A DNA stretch of 12,014 nt, taken from assembly GCA_023417665.1 (NCBI GenBank), contig JAEZFA010000044.1, positions 1 to 12,014 of the forward strand. Direction: 5' to 3'. The notes under the pieces were generated by a model. The model was given only the letters and a program-made list of their open reading frames with translations. It had not been told where the DNA came from and searched no databases. The stretch is from Pseudomonadota bacterium. Its GTDB lineage: Bacteria > Pseudomonadota > Alphaproteobacteria > Rhizobiales > Xanthobacteraceae. This document shows positions 1-6,353 of this stretch, piece by piece. The stretch's first letter is position 1. The number at the start of each line of letters is the position of its first letter. Made by a program: the position numbers and the translations under genes.

Positions 1-1251
1 GCGTGCGCGCATCGCCGTGAACGCGGCGTGGCCCGGCGTGTCGATGAAGGTGATCTTGGCGCCGGACGGCGCCTGCACCTGATAGGCGCCGATAGGCTGC
101 GTGATGCCGCCGGCTGCGCCGGAAACCACGTTGGTTTCGCGGAGCGAGTCCAGAAGCGAAGTCTTGCCGTGATCGACGTGACCCATGATGGTGACGACCG
201 GCGGCCGGGATTTGAGGCTCTCCGGCGCGTCGGGCGCATCGAACAGGCCTTCGACCACGTCGGACGCGGCAACGCGCTTGACCGTATGTCCCAGTTCTTC
301 GGCGATCAGCTGCGCGGTGTCGGCATCGATCAGGTCGGTGACCAGCTTCATCTGGCCCTGCTTCATCAGAAGCTTGACGACATCGACCGAACGCTCCGCC
401 ATGCGGCTTGCGAGTTCCTGGATCGTAATGGTTTCCGGCACCACGATTTCGCGCGAAACCTTTTCCTTGGGTTCGTCGCGGTGGCCCGTGATGCGCTGCG
501 TGCGGCGGCGGAACGAGGCCGTCGAACGCTGCCGCTCGTCGTCGCTCGAAAGCGCGTTGGTGAGCGTGAGCCGGCCGCGCTGCTTGGCTTCGCCGATGCG
601 GGTCGGACGGACAGGTGCGGGCGCCTTGGTGCCGGGACGGCGCGGGCGCGACTCTTCTTCCTCGTCGGCAACGACGACGCGGGCAGCGCCGGGGCGAGCC
701 GGGGCTGCCGTCGTGCCGTCCTCGCCGAAGCGCTTGCGTGCTTCTTGCTCGGCCTTCTTTTTGGTTTCTTCGTCGTGCTGACGACGGGATTCTTCTTCCT
801 TCTTGCGCGCTTCGGCAGCATCGCGCTCGGCCTTTTCGGTGGCCTCGCGCTCGGCGCGGCGCTTGGCTTCCTCGATGGCTTCGCGGCGCTCCTGCTCCTC
901 GCGCTCGCGCGCGTCGATCAGCGCGCGGCCGCGTGCGTCGCGTTCCTCTTCGGTCAGCGTGCGCAGGACCATGCCGCTGCCGCGCGTCGAGGGCGCAGGC
1001 TTCGGGGCGGCAGGCGGCGCTTTTCGTTCGGGCGCTACAGGTGCCGGTGCGGCAGTCGCAGGATTGGGTTTTGCACTCCCTGAAACACCCGGCTTCGCCG
1101 CCGAGCGCGGTCCGCGCTTCACTTCGACGACAACCGTCTTCGAGCGGCCATGGCTGAAGCTCTGCCGCACGGTTCCGGTCTCCGAGCGCTTCAGGGAAAG
1201 CGTCTTCGAAGGTGCGCGCGTCTTTTCGCCAGGGTCTTTGGTGTCGCTCAT
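1..1251 (-). CDS. infB: Translation initiation factor IF-2 (partial, N-terminal 417 residues)
   Basis: IF-2 is the ribosome-dependent GTPase that brings fMet-tRNA to the P site and promotes subunit joining. The ATG is at 1251 and the frame runs off the window at position 1 without a stop, so only about half of a typical alphaproteobacterial IF-2 is present. Visible order: a conserved N-terminal segment (about residues 17-46, TLSLKRSETGTVRQSFSHG), a Pro/Ala-rich linker (about 60-90), a long Arg/Glu/Lys-rich charged helix (about 101-180), a second linker, an IF2_N module (about 272-325), then the G domain with P-loop GHVDHGKT (357-364) and G3 motif DTPGH (404-408). The ATG overlaps the stop of the upstream YlxR-type gene as ATGA, which suggests translational coupling. 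A GGAA five bases before the ATG could act as ribosome binding site. Identity is certain from the G motifs. Confidence 0.98.
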   Translation of the reverse strand, partial: MSDTKDPGEKTRAPSKTLSLKRSETGTVRQSFSHGRSKTVVVEVKRGPRSAAKPGVSGSAKPNPATAAPAPVAPERKAPPAAPKPAPSTRGSGMVLRTLTEEERDARGRALIDAREREEQERREAIEEAKRRAEREATEKAERDAAEARKKEEESRRQHDEETKKKAEQEARKRFGEDGTTAAPARPGAARVVVADEEEESRPRRPGTKAPAPVRPTRIGEAKQRGRLTLTNALSSDDERQRSTASFRRRTQRITGHRDEPKEKVSREIVVPETITIQELASRMAERSVDVVKLLMKQGQMKLVTDLIDADTAQLIAEELGHTVKRVAASDVVEGLFDAPDAPESLKSRPPVVTIMGHVDHGKTSLLDSLRETNVVSGAAGGITQPIGAYQVQAPSGAKITFIDTPGHAAFTAMRAR

Positions 1252-1946
1252 TCTTGTTCCAGTTCTTGCTTGCTCGTGCCCGGCACGTCGTCGCCGCTGG
1301 CGATTTCGCCAGAACGCCAGCGCATCAGTCGGAGGCTGCGATCGAGAAAACCGCCACTCGCCGGGCTCGCGAGCAGGGCTGCATGTACCACATTTGGCCG
1401 CCCAAGGGCCAAGTCCAATTGGCTTCCGGTAAATAGGGTCAAAGTGGGGGTTTTCCCACCCTTTTCCGCATCGATTCGGCGCAAAAGCCCGTCGAGCTTG
1501 CGCTTTCCGTCGGCCGAGCCGTCGGCGGCGTGATAGAGCGCCACCGCCTTGCCGGAAAGAAGCGCACTTTCGACCTTTGCGTTACCGGTGACGATCCGGC
1601 CTGCCTTGTTCGCCAGCGACAGCGCGTCGATGGCTGCGCGTTCGAGCAGCCGGTCGAGCAGTTCCGGCAGGTCCGGGCCGGCCTGCGCGTTCCCGCGAAA
1701 GGCGCGGGTGAAGGATTTCTGCGCAATCGCCTTCTCGAGCGCCGGCCGGGATGCGGTGACCCAGGCGCCGCGGCCGGGCAGATTACGCGCCAGATCCGGC
1801 ACCACGGTCCCGTCCGGGGCCGCGACGAAACGGATCATGCGCTCGACCGGGACATTCTCGCGCGTGGCAATACACGTCCGCACGGGTGCCCGCCGCGCCG
1901 CGGCGAGCCCCTCGTCGGTTTCGTGTTCGTCCATGCGCGCGAGCAT
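1248..1946 (-). CDS. ylxR: YlxR (DUF448) RNA-binding protein fused to an L7Ae/L30e-like domain
   Basis: This is a 232-residue protein with two predicted RNA-binding modules. Residues about 18-85 are a YlxR domain with the family signature RTCIATR (23-29), MIRFV (37-41) and LPGRGAW (56-62). Residues about 93-200 resemble YlxQ/ribosomal L7Ae-L30e proteins (ALSLANKAGRIVTG at 108-121, SGKAVALYHAADGS at 131-144). In many Firmicutes these are two neighbouring genes between nusA and infB; here they form one polypeptide. The Bacillus YlxR has been linked to RNase P modulation, but transferring that role here is inference. The start at 1946 is chosen because AAGGAG at 1957-1952, which overlaps the nusA stop codon, lies five bases upstream. 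The in-frame ATG at 1934 lies 17 bases from that site. The stop overlaps the infB start by four bases. The C-terminal tail (211-232) is low-complexity and acidic. Confidence 0.93.
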   Translation of the reverse strand: MLARMDEHETDEGLAAARRAPVRTCIATRENVPVERMIRFVAAPDGTVVPDLARNLPGRGAWVTASRPALEKAIAQKSFTRAFRGNAQAGPDLPELLDRLLERAAIDALSLANKAGRIVTGNAKVESALLSGKAVALYHAADGSADGKRKLDGLLRRIDAEKGGKTPTLTLFTGSQLDLALGRPNVVHAALLASPASGGFLDRSLRLMRWRSGEIASGDDVPGTSKQELEQE

Positions 1947-1955
1947 GCATGCTCC

Positions 1956-3554
1956 TTAGTTCGCTTCGGCGGCTTCGGCTTCTTCCGCTTCCGCGGAAGC
2001 GAGCGCCGATTCCTCGATCCAGCCGGCCTTGACGCGGGCCTGCATGATCAGCGCTTCCGCGCCGTCGCGATCGAGTTCGAAGCCTTCGAGGAAGCCCGCG
2101 TGACGCTGGGTTTCGCCGTCCTTGCGTTCGGTCCAGCCGATGAGATCGTCGGTCGCGCAGCCGGCAAGATCCTCGACGGTCTTCACTTCGTTCTCGCCGA
2201 GCGCGACCATCATCCTGGTCGTGATGCCCGGAATGTCGCGCAGCTCATCCGCCACGCCGAGCTTCTTGCGCTGCTCGTCGAGTTCGTTCTCGATGCGGTC
2301 GAGAAATTCCTTGGCGCGGTTCTGCAGTTCTTCGGCGGTTTCGGCATCGAAACCCTCGATGCCCGCGAGTTCGTCGGCCGGCACGAAGGCGAGATCCTCG
2401 ACCGTCGTGAAGCCTTCGGAGGAAAGCAGCTGCGCGACGGTTTCGTCGACGTCGAGGCTTTCCATGAACATCTTCGAGCGTTCCGCAAATTCCTTCTGGC
2501 GGCGCTCGCTTTCCTCGGCTTCGGTCAGGATGTCGATGTCCCAGCCGGTAAGCTGCGAGGCGAGCCGCACGTTCTGGCCGCGGCGGCCGATGGCGAGCGA
2601 AAGCTGCGCGTCCGGCACCACCACTTCGATGCGCTCGCGCACCTCGTCGAGCACGACCTTCACGACTTCCGCCGGCGCAAGCGCGTTGACGACGAAGGTC
2701 GCGACGTCCTGCGACCACGGAATGATGTCGATCTTCTCGCCGGCCAGTTCGTTGACCACCGCCTGCCCGCGCGAGCCGCGCATGCCGACGCAGGCGCCGA
2801 CCGGATCGACCGAGGAGTCGCGCGAGACCACCGCGATCTTCGCGCGCGAGCCGGGGTCGCGCCCGCCCGCCTTGATCTCGATGATGCCGTCATAGATTTC
2901 CGGCACTTCCTGCGTGAACAGTTTCGCCATGAACTGCGGATGCGTGCGGGAGAGGAAAATCTGCGGGCCCCGCGGTTCGCGGCGCACGTCGTAAACATAG
3001 GCGCGCACGCGGTCGCCGTTGCGGAAGGTTTCGCGCGGCAAAAGCTCGTCCCGGCGGATCACGGCTTCGCCGCGGCCGAGGTCGAGCACGGCATTGCCGT
3101 ATTCGACGCGCTTCACGACGCCGTTGACGATCTCGCCGATGCGATCCTTGTATTCGGCGTACTGACGATCGCGCTCGGCTTCGCGCACCTTCTGCACGAT
3201 CACCTGCTTTGCCGACTGCGCGGCAATGCGGCCATATTCGAGCGGCGGCAGCGTATCGGCAATGGTATCGCCGACCTGTGCCGCCGGGTTGTGGCGGCGT
3301 GCGTCCTCGAGCGTCATTTCGACCGCGGAATTTTCGACGTTCTCGACCACCATCATGTGACGCGACAGGCGAAGCTCGCCGGTCTTGGCATTGATCTCCG
3401 CATGCACGTCGGTTTCCGCGCCGTAGCGCGAACGCGCGGCTTTCGCGATCGCGTCTTCCATTGCCGCGATCACGATGCCGCGGTCGATGGTCTTTTCGCG
3501 CGCGACCGCGTCCGCGATCTGCAGGAGCTCGAGTTTATTTGCGGCGACGGCCAT
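1956..3554 (-). CDS. nusA: Transcription termination/antitermination factor NusA
   Basis: NusA binds RNA polymerase and nascent RNA, promotes pausing and hairpin-dependent termination, and takes part in rRNA antitermination. The 532 residues show the full family layout: N-terminal polymerase-binding domain (about 1-125), S1 domain (about 138-202, GEIVNGVVKRVEYGNAVLDLG), KH1 with GMRGSRGQ (257-264), KH2 with AIGRRGQNVRLA (321-332), then two helix-hairpin-helix C-terminal repeats (about 365-425 and 435-505) and an Ala/Glu tail. Two C-terminal repeats are present, as in many proteobacterial NusA proteins. The ATG at 3554 has GGAG at 3566-3563, eight bases upstream, and follows the rimP stop by 13 bases. 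It lies between rimP and ylxR-infB, the standard operon. Since NusA acts on hairpins, the terminator in this operon's leader is a plausible autoregulatory target (inference). Confidence 0.98.
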   Translation of the reverse strand: MAVAANKLELLQIADAVAREKTIDRGIVIAAMEDAIAKAARSRYGAETDVHAEINAKTGELRLSRHMMVVENVENSAVEMTLEDARRHNPAAQVGDTIADTLPPLEYGRIAAQSAKQVIVQKVREAERDRQYAEYKDRIGEIVNGVVKRVEYGNAVLDLGRGEAVIRRDELLPRETFRNGDRVRAYVYDVRREPRGPQIFLSRTHPQFMAKLFTQEVPEIYDGIIEIKAGGRDPGSRAKIAVVSRDSSVDPVGACVGMRGSRGQAVVNELAGEKIDIIPWSQDVATFVVNALAPAEVVKVVLDEVRERIEVVVPDAQLSLAIGRRGQNVRLASQLTGWDIDILTEAEESERRQKEFAERSKMFMESLDVDETVAQLLSSEGFTTVEDLAFVPADELAGIEGFDAETAEELQNRAKEFLDRIENELDEQRKKLGVADELRDIPGITTRMMVALGENEVKTVEDLAGCATDDLIGWTERKDGETQRHAGFLEGFELDRDGAEALIMQARVKAGWIEESALASAEAEEAEAAEAN

Positions 3555-3567
3555 GTGGCGTTCTCCG

Positions 3568-4188
3568 TTAGCGTGTTGCCCGGCGCTTTGCCGGGTGTTT
3601 CTGGGTTTTGTTCGCGGAGTTTTCGTCCGCTTCGTTTTCGGCTTCGTCCGCCTGCTTGTCGCGGCGGAGCGCTTCTTCGATGAGTGCGTCGGTCAGCATG
3701 AGCTTCGCGTCGGCGATCTCGGCGAGCGGCAGGAGCGCATCGTCCTTGCCTTCGGTGCTTTTCAGCTTCACGGCGTCGTTCTCGATGCCTTCGAGGATGC
3801 CGCGGAAGCGCTTGCGCCCTTCGATCATCATCGCCGTTTCAATCTTCGCTTCGTGACCGAGCGCTCGCTCGATGTCGGAGCGGCGCACCAGCGGCCGGTC
3901 GATGCCGGGCGAGGAAACCTCAAGGCGATAGGCGCCCTGAATCGGGTCTTCCACGTCGAGGATCGGCGACAGCGCGCGGCTCGTCGCTTCGCAATCGTCG
4001 ATCGTGAAGCTGCCGTCCGGCCGCTCCGCCATGACCTGCAGCGTTCCGCCGTCGCGGCCCGTGACCTTCACGCGCACGAGACGATAGCCGAGCGTGCCCA
4101 GCGCAGGCTCGATTACGGCGGCCACGCGCGCGGCAAGCCCGGTCTCGACGACAAGGCGCGGTTCGTTCGGGTCGGCTTCCAGAGGCAT
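3568..4188 (-). CDS. rimP: Ribosome maturation factor RimP
   Basis: RimP assists assembly of the 30S ribosomal subunit. With the ATG at 4188 the protein has 206 residues. The N-terminal alpha/beta domain (about 11-90) ends in the family signature YRLEVSSPGIDRPL (87-100), followed by the SH3-like C-terminal domain (about 104-170) and a charged, Lys/Glu-rich tail (171-206) that is longer than in E. coli. The frame can be extended to a TTG at 4218, but that codon sits in the U-tract of the leader terminator and the extra ten residues do not look like RimP, so 4188 is preferred. The ribosome binding site is weak (TTGAAG about five bases upstream). It is first gene of the rimP-nusA-ylxR-infB operon, behind its own apparent promoter and attenuator-like hairpin. 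Confidence 0.95.
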   Translation of the reverse strand: MPLEADPNEPRLVVETGLAARVAAVIEPALGTLGYRLVRVKVTGRDGGTLQVMAERPDGSFTIDDCEATSRALSPILDVEDPIQGAYRLEVSSPGIDRPLVRRSDIERALGHEAKIETAMMIEGRKRFRGILEGIENDAVKLKSTEGKDDALLPLAEIADAKLMLTDALIEEALRRDKQADEAENEADENSANKTQKHPAKRRATR

Positions 4189-4210
4189 TGGCTTCAACAG
4201 GCCGGTCAAG

Positions 4211-4249
4211 AAAACCAAAAAGAGCGGGGGCCGGCCGGCACCCCACTCT
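4211..4249 (-). terminator. Intrinsic terminator in the rimP leader (possible attenuator)
   Basis: Read on the minus strand, the arm AGAGTGGGG (4249-4241) pairs with CCCCGCTCT (4229-4221) over nine base pairs with one G-T wobble. After a bulged T at 4240 there are three more pairs (4239-4237 with 4232-4230) closing a GGCC loop at 4236-4233. The hairpin is followed by TTTT (4220-4217), GG and a second TTTT (4214-4211). The tract ends only about 22 bases before the rimP ATG at 4188 and no complete promoter is visible in between. The element is therefore either the end of the metK-trmB transcript or, more interestingly, a premature terminator in the rimP operon leader. Confidence 0.82.
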
Positions 4250-4280
4250 CAAGTATCGATCCCGCAGGATCGTTCTGAGA
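4247..4280 (-). promoter_or_regulatory. Stem-loop in rimP leader overlapping the terminator 5' arm
   Basis: On the minus strand CGATCC (4272-4267) pairs with GGATCG (4262-4257) around a TGCG loop. Beyond an internal loop (GAA on one side, ATACT on the other), TCTCA (4280-4276) pairs with TGAGA (4251-4247). The last three bases of this outer stem (4249-4247) are also the first three of the terminator 5' arm, so the two structures cannot both form completely. Whether this is a regulatory switch or a chance arrangement cannot be told from one sequence. Confidence 0.45.
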
Positions 4281-4298
4281 TGTTGTTGATTGGCCGGG

Positions 4299-4326
4299 AA
4301 TATAGCGCCGCGCCCCGGAATCGCAA
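4299..4326 (-). promoter_or_regulatory. Candidate sigma70-type promoter of the rimP-nusA-infB operon
   Basis: TTGCGA at 4326-4321 and TATATT at 4304-4299 are separated by 16 bases. This starts 12 bases after the trmB stop and is the best -35/-10 pair in the 149-base gap before rimP. Transcription would begin near 4292, giving a leader of about 104 bases that contains a hairpin (4280-4247) and the intrinsic terminator (4249-4211). The leader has no ATG other than the rimP start. The call rests on sequence resemblance only. Confidence 0.6.
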
Positions 4327-4337
4327 CCCTCGCGAAA

Positions 4338-5081
4338 TCAGCGCCGCCGGAACTCCAGATAGGCCGGTTTGCGCCCCTCGCGGATGGCCTTTTGCTCGTA
4401 GCGGGTTCCAGGCCAATGGGGCCAGGGCAGGCGCCAGTCGTCCGCTCGCTCCGCGAGCCAGTCGAAGTCCGGGTTCCGCAGCAGCCGAACGAGGGTCCAC
4501 TCGACATAGGTGTCGATGTCGCTGGCGAAGCGTAAAATTCCGCCGGGTTTCACGACCCGCGCGAAACGCGCAACATTGTCGTCGGAGACGAAGCGCCGCT
4601 TCCAGTGCCGCCGCTTCGGCCACGGATCGGCATAGAGAATGTCGACGCGGTCGAGCGAAGCTTCCGGCAGCCAGTCGAGCAGGTAAAGCGCATCGCCCGG
4701 GTGCAGCCGGATGTTCGCAATGTTCTCGCTCGCGAGCACCGCAAGCATTTTCGCCATGCCGTTGATGAACGGCTCGCAGCCGATATAGCCGGTCTGCGGA
4801 TGCCTGCGCGCTTCGTGCAGCAGATGTTCGCCGCCGCCGAAGCCGATTTCGAGCTGAAACTTTTCGGGCTTGAAAGCGAACAAAGTTGCGAGATCGCGCG
4901 GGCAGGGCTGCGCGAGGTCAAGCGACAAATTCGGGAGGAGTTCTTCGTAAAGTCCGGCCTGCTGCTTGCGGAGCTTATGCCCCTTGCGGCGGCCGAAAAA
5001 AGCGCCGCGCTGGTGCGCGGCGCTTGCTTCGTTTGTCAGAACGCTTTGCGGAGCTGGTCCGCGAGATCGGTCTTCTCCCAC
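4338..5081 (-). CDS. trmB: tRNA (guanine-N7-)-methyltransferase TrmB
   Basis: TrmB uses S-adenosylmethionine to make m7G at position 46 of the tRNA variable loop. Numbering from the GTG at 5081 (247 residues), it shows the alphaproteobacterial N-terminal block FFGRRKGHKLR (28-38), the SAM-binding motif LEIGFGGGEHL (77-87), GCEPF (101-105), ADPWPKRRHWKRR (151-163) and the C-terminal TRYEQKA block (226-232). GTG 5081 is the only ATG/GTG/TTG upstream of the conserved block. It overlaps the end of metK by 46 bases, with a weak AAGGA about 12 bases upstream. A non-canonical CTG at 5039, overlapping the metK stop as CTGA, is an alternative. Either choice places the strong metK terminator hairpin (5024-4996) inside the coding region, at codons about 20-29. 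The enzyme consumes the product of neighbouring metK. The function is secure; the start is not. Confidence 0.93.
   Translation of the reverse strand: MGEDRSRGPAPQSVLTNEASAAHQRGAFFGRRKGHKLRKQQAGLYEELLPNLSLDLAQPCPRDLATLFAFKPEKFQLEIGFGGGEHLLHEARRHPQTGYIGCEPFINGMAKMLAVLASENIANIRLHPGDALYLLDWLPEASLDRVDILYADPWPKRRHWKRRFVSDDNVARFARVVKPGGILRFASDIDTYVEWTLVRLLRNPDFDWLAERADDWRLPWPHWPGTRYEQKAIREGRKPAYLEFRRR
4996..5024 (-). terminator. Strong intrinsic terminator of metK, inside the trmB reading frame
   Basis: On the minus strand AGCGCCGCGC (5024-5015) and GCGCGGCGCT (5010-5001) form a perfect 10-bp stem with loop ACCA (5014-5011). TTTTT (5000-4996) follows directly. The hairpin begins 12 bases after the metK stop codon. 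This is the textbook form of a Rho-independent terminator, yet it lies within trmB, encoding roughly residues 20-29 of that protein just before or overlapping the FFGRRKG block. Confidence 0.88.
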
Positions 5082-6256
5082 GAGAAGCCACCATCCTTTT
5101 CAGCCTGCCGGCCGAAGTGGCCGTAAGCCGCGGTGCGCGCATAGATCGGCTTGTTCAGCTTCAGATGCGTGCGGATGCCGCGCGGGGTCAGGCTCATCAG
5201 TTCCTGCAGAATCTTCGCGATCTTCTGCTCGTCGGCTTTACCGGTGCCGTCGGTATTCACATAGACCGAAAGCGGGTGCGCGACGCCGATCGCGTAGGAA
5301 AGCTGGATCGTGCAGCGATCCGCGAGACCCGCGGCGACCACGTTCTTCGCGAGATAGCGCGCGGCATAAGCCGCCGAGCGATCGACCTTCGAGGGGTCCT
5401 TGCCTGAGAACGCGCCGCCGCCATGCGGGGCCGCGCCGCCGTAGGTGTCGACGATGATCTTGCGGCCGGTGAGACCGGAGTCACCGTCCGGGCCGCCGAT
5501 GACGAAACGGCCGGTCGGGTTGACATAGATCTGGTCGAGCGGTGGCATCCAGCCTTCGGGCAGCACCTTCTTGATGTAAGGCAGCACTAGTTCCTTGATG
5601 TCTTCCGACTCCAGAATCTTCTTGCCGTCCTTTTCCTTGTGCTGGGTCGAGACGACGACGGCGGTGCACTTCACCGGCTTGCCGTTCTCATATTGCAGCG
5701 TGAACTGGCTCTTCGCGTCCGGCTCGAACAGCTTCTGCTTGCCGGAGTGACGGTCGGCAGCCATCAGGCGCAGCACGTTATGCGAATACTGCAGCGGCGC
5801 CGGCATCAGTTCCGGCGTTTCGTTGGTGGCGTAACCGAACATGATGCCCTGGTCGCCGGCACCTTCGTCCTTGTTGCCCGCGGCTTCGACACCCTGCGCG
5901 ATGTCGGCCGACTGGCCATGCAGGTGAACCTGCACTTTCGCGTTCTTCCAGTGGAAGCCCTTCTGCGCGTAGCCGATGCTCTTGACGGCCTTGCGCGCGA
6001 TCTTCTCGGCTAGCGTCTTGTTGACCTTTCCGGTCTTGCTCATGATTTCGTTCGGGCCGGCGGCGCTTTTCGCCATGCGCACTTCACCGGCAAGCACGAT
6101 CAGGTTGGTCGTGACGAGGGTTTCGCAAGCGACCTTCGCCATCGGATCGGCCTTGAAAAACTGATCGACGATTTCGTCAGAGATGCGATCGCAGACCTTG
6201 TCGGGATGGCCTTCCGAAACGGATTCGCTCGTGAAGATATAGTTCTTGAGAGACAC
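5036..6256 (-). CDS. metK: S-adenosylmethionine synthetase (methionine adenosyltransferase)
   Basis: MetK makes S-adenosylmethionine from ATP and L-methionine as a cytoplasmic tetramer. The frame is open up to 6343, but a GTG at 6256 is chosen. AGGAG seven bases upstream and the normal MetK N-terminus (SLKNYIFTSESVSEGHPDK) support it, giving 406 residues, close to family length. Hallmarks: GHPDK (16-20), the ATP-binding hexapeptide GAGDQG (132-137) and the phosphate loop GGGAFSGKD (279-287). A strong intrinsic terminator follows 12 bases after the stop. Upstream is an XRE-type regulator gene with a 93-base gap. I do not recognise a known SAM riboswitch consensus in that gap. Its product feeds TrmB next door and the radical-SAM enzyme MiaB at the head of the cluster. 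Confidence 0.98.
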   Translation of the reverse strand: MSLKNYIFTSESVSEGHPDKVCDRISDEIVDQFFKADPMAKVACETLVTTNLIVLAGEVRMAKSAAGPNEIMSKTGKVNKTLAEKIARKAVKSIGYAQKGFHWKNAKVQVHLHGQSADIAQGVEAAGNKDEGAGDQGIMFGYATNETPELMPAPLQYSHNVLRLMAADRHSGKQKLFEPDAKSQFTLQYENGKPVKCTAVVVSTQHKEKDGKKILESEDIKELVLPYIKKVLPEGWMPPLDQIYVNPTGRFVIGGPDGDSGLTGRKIIVDTYGGAAPHGGGAFSGKDPSKVDRSAAYAARYLAKNVVAAGLADRCTIQLSYAIGVAHPLSVYVNTDGTGKADEQKIAKILQELMSLTPRGIRTHLKLNKPIYARTAAYGHFGRQAEKDGGFSWEKTDLADQLRKAF

Positions 6257-6353
6257 CGATAAACTCCTGCGCGGCAGCGTGAAATATCTTGAAAACACAG
6301 TCAGGGCTGTATTTGGCGGCAAGCGTTCTCGCAGCCAAGCCAAGCAGGGTCAA
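6257..6353 (-). promoter_or_regulatory. metK upstream region with weak promoter candidate and possible stem-loop
   Basis: This 93-base gap holds AGGAG as the metK ribosome binding site (within 6270-6264). A good -35 hexamer TTGACC (6353-6348) overlaps the stop codon of the preceding regulator gene, but the element 17 bases on (GAGAAC, 6330-6325) is a poor -10. A small stem-loop is possible: GGC/GCC plus GCG/CGC around loop AGAA (6336-6318). It has no U-tract. I see no match to the SAM-II, SAM-V or SAM/SAH riboswitch consensus sequences that I can recall, so metK control is undetermined. Confidence 0.3.

Noticed and set aside
28..1083. A 351-codon plus-strand open frame over the infB N-terminal region
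   Set aside because: This is the antisense shadow of infB, whose minus-strand frame carries the P-loop and G3 motifs in the right order.
1530..3683. A 717-codon plus-strand open frame antisense to nusA and ylxR
   Set aside because: Its predicted protein is Arg/His/Ala/Phe-rich with no recognisable domain and it mirrors nusA's codon structure. High GC at third positions removes stops on the opposite strand. NusA and YlxR on the minus strand are unmistakable.
4204..4209. TTGACC as the -35 element of a rimP-proximal promoter downstream of the terminator
   Set aside because: The matching -10 would fall within the first codons of rimP and no AT-rich hexamer is there.
4189..4218. A rimP start at TTG 4218
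   Set aside because: The codon lies in the U-tract of the leader terminator, lacks a ribosome binding site and adds residues not seen in RimP proteins.
4189..4337. A tRNA gene ahead of rimP, as with metY in E. coli
   Set aside because: The gap shows no cloverleaf arms, no TTCGA-type T-loop and no acceptor stem; its structure is accounted for by the leader hairpins.
6257..6343. A 29-residue N-terminal extension of metK to a start at 6343
   Set aside because: The extension has no MetK similarity, and the GTG at 6256 has AGGAG at ideal spacing and gives the normal MetK N-terminus.
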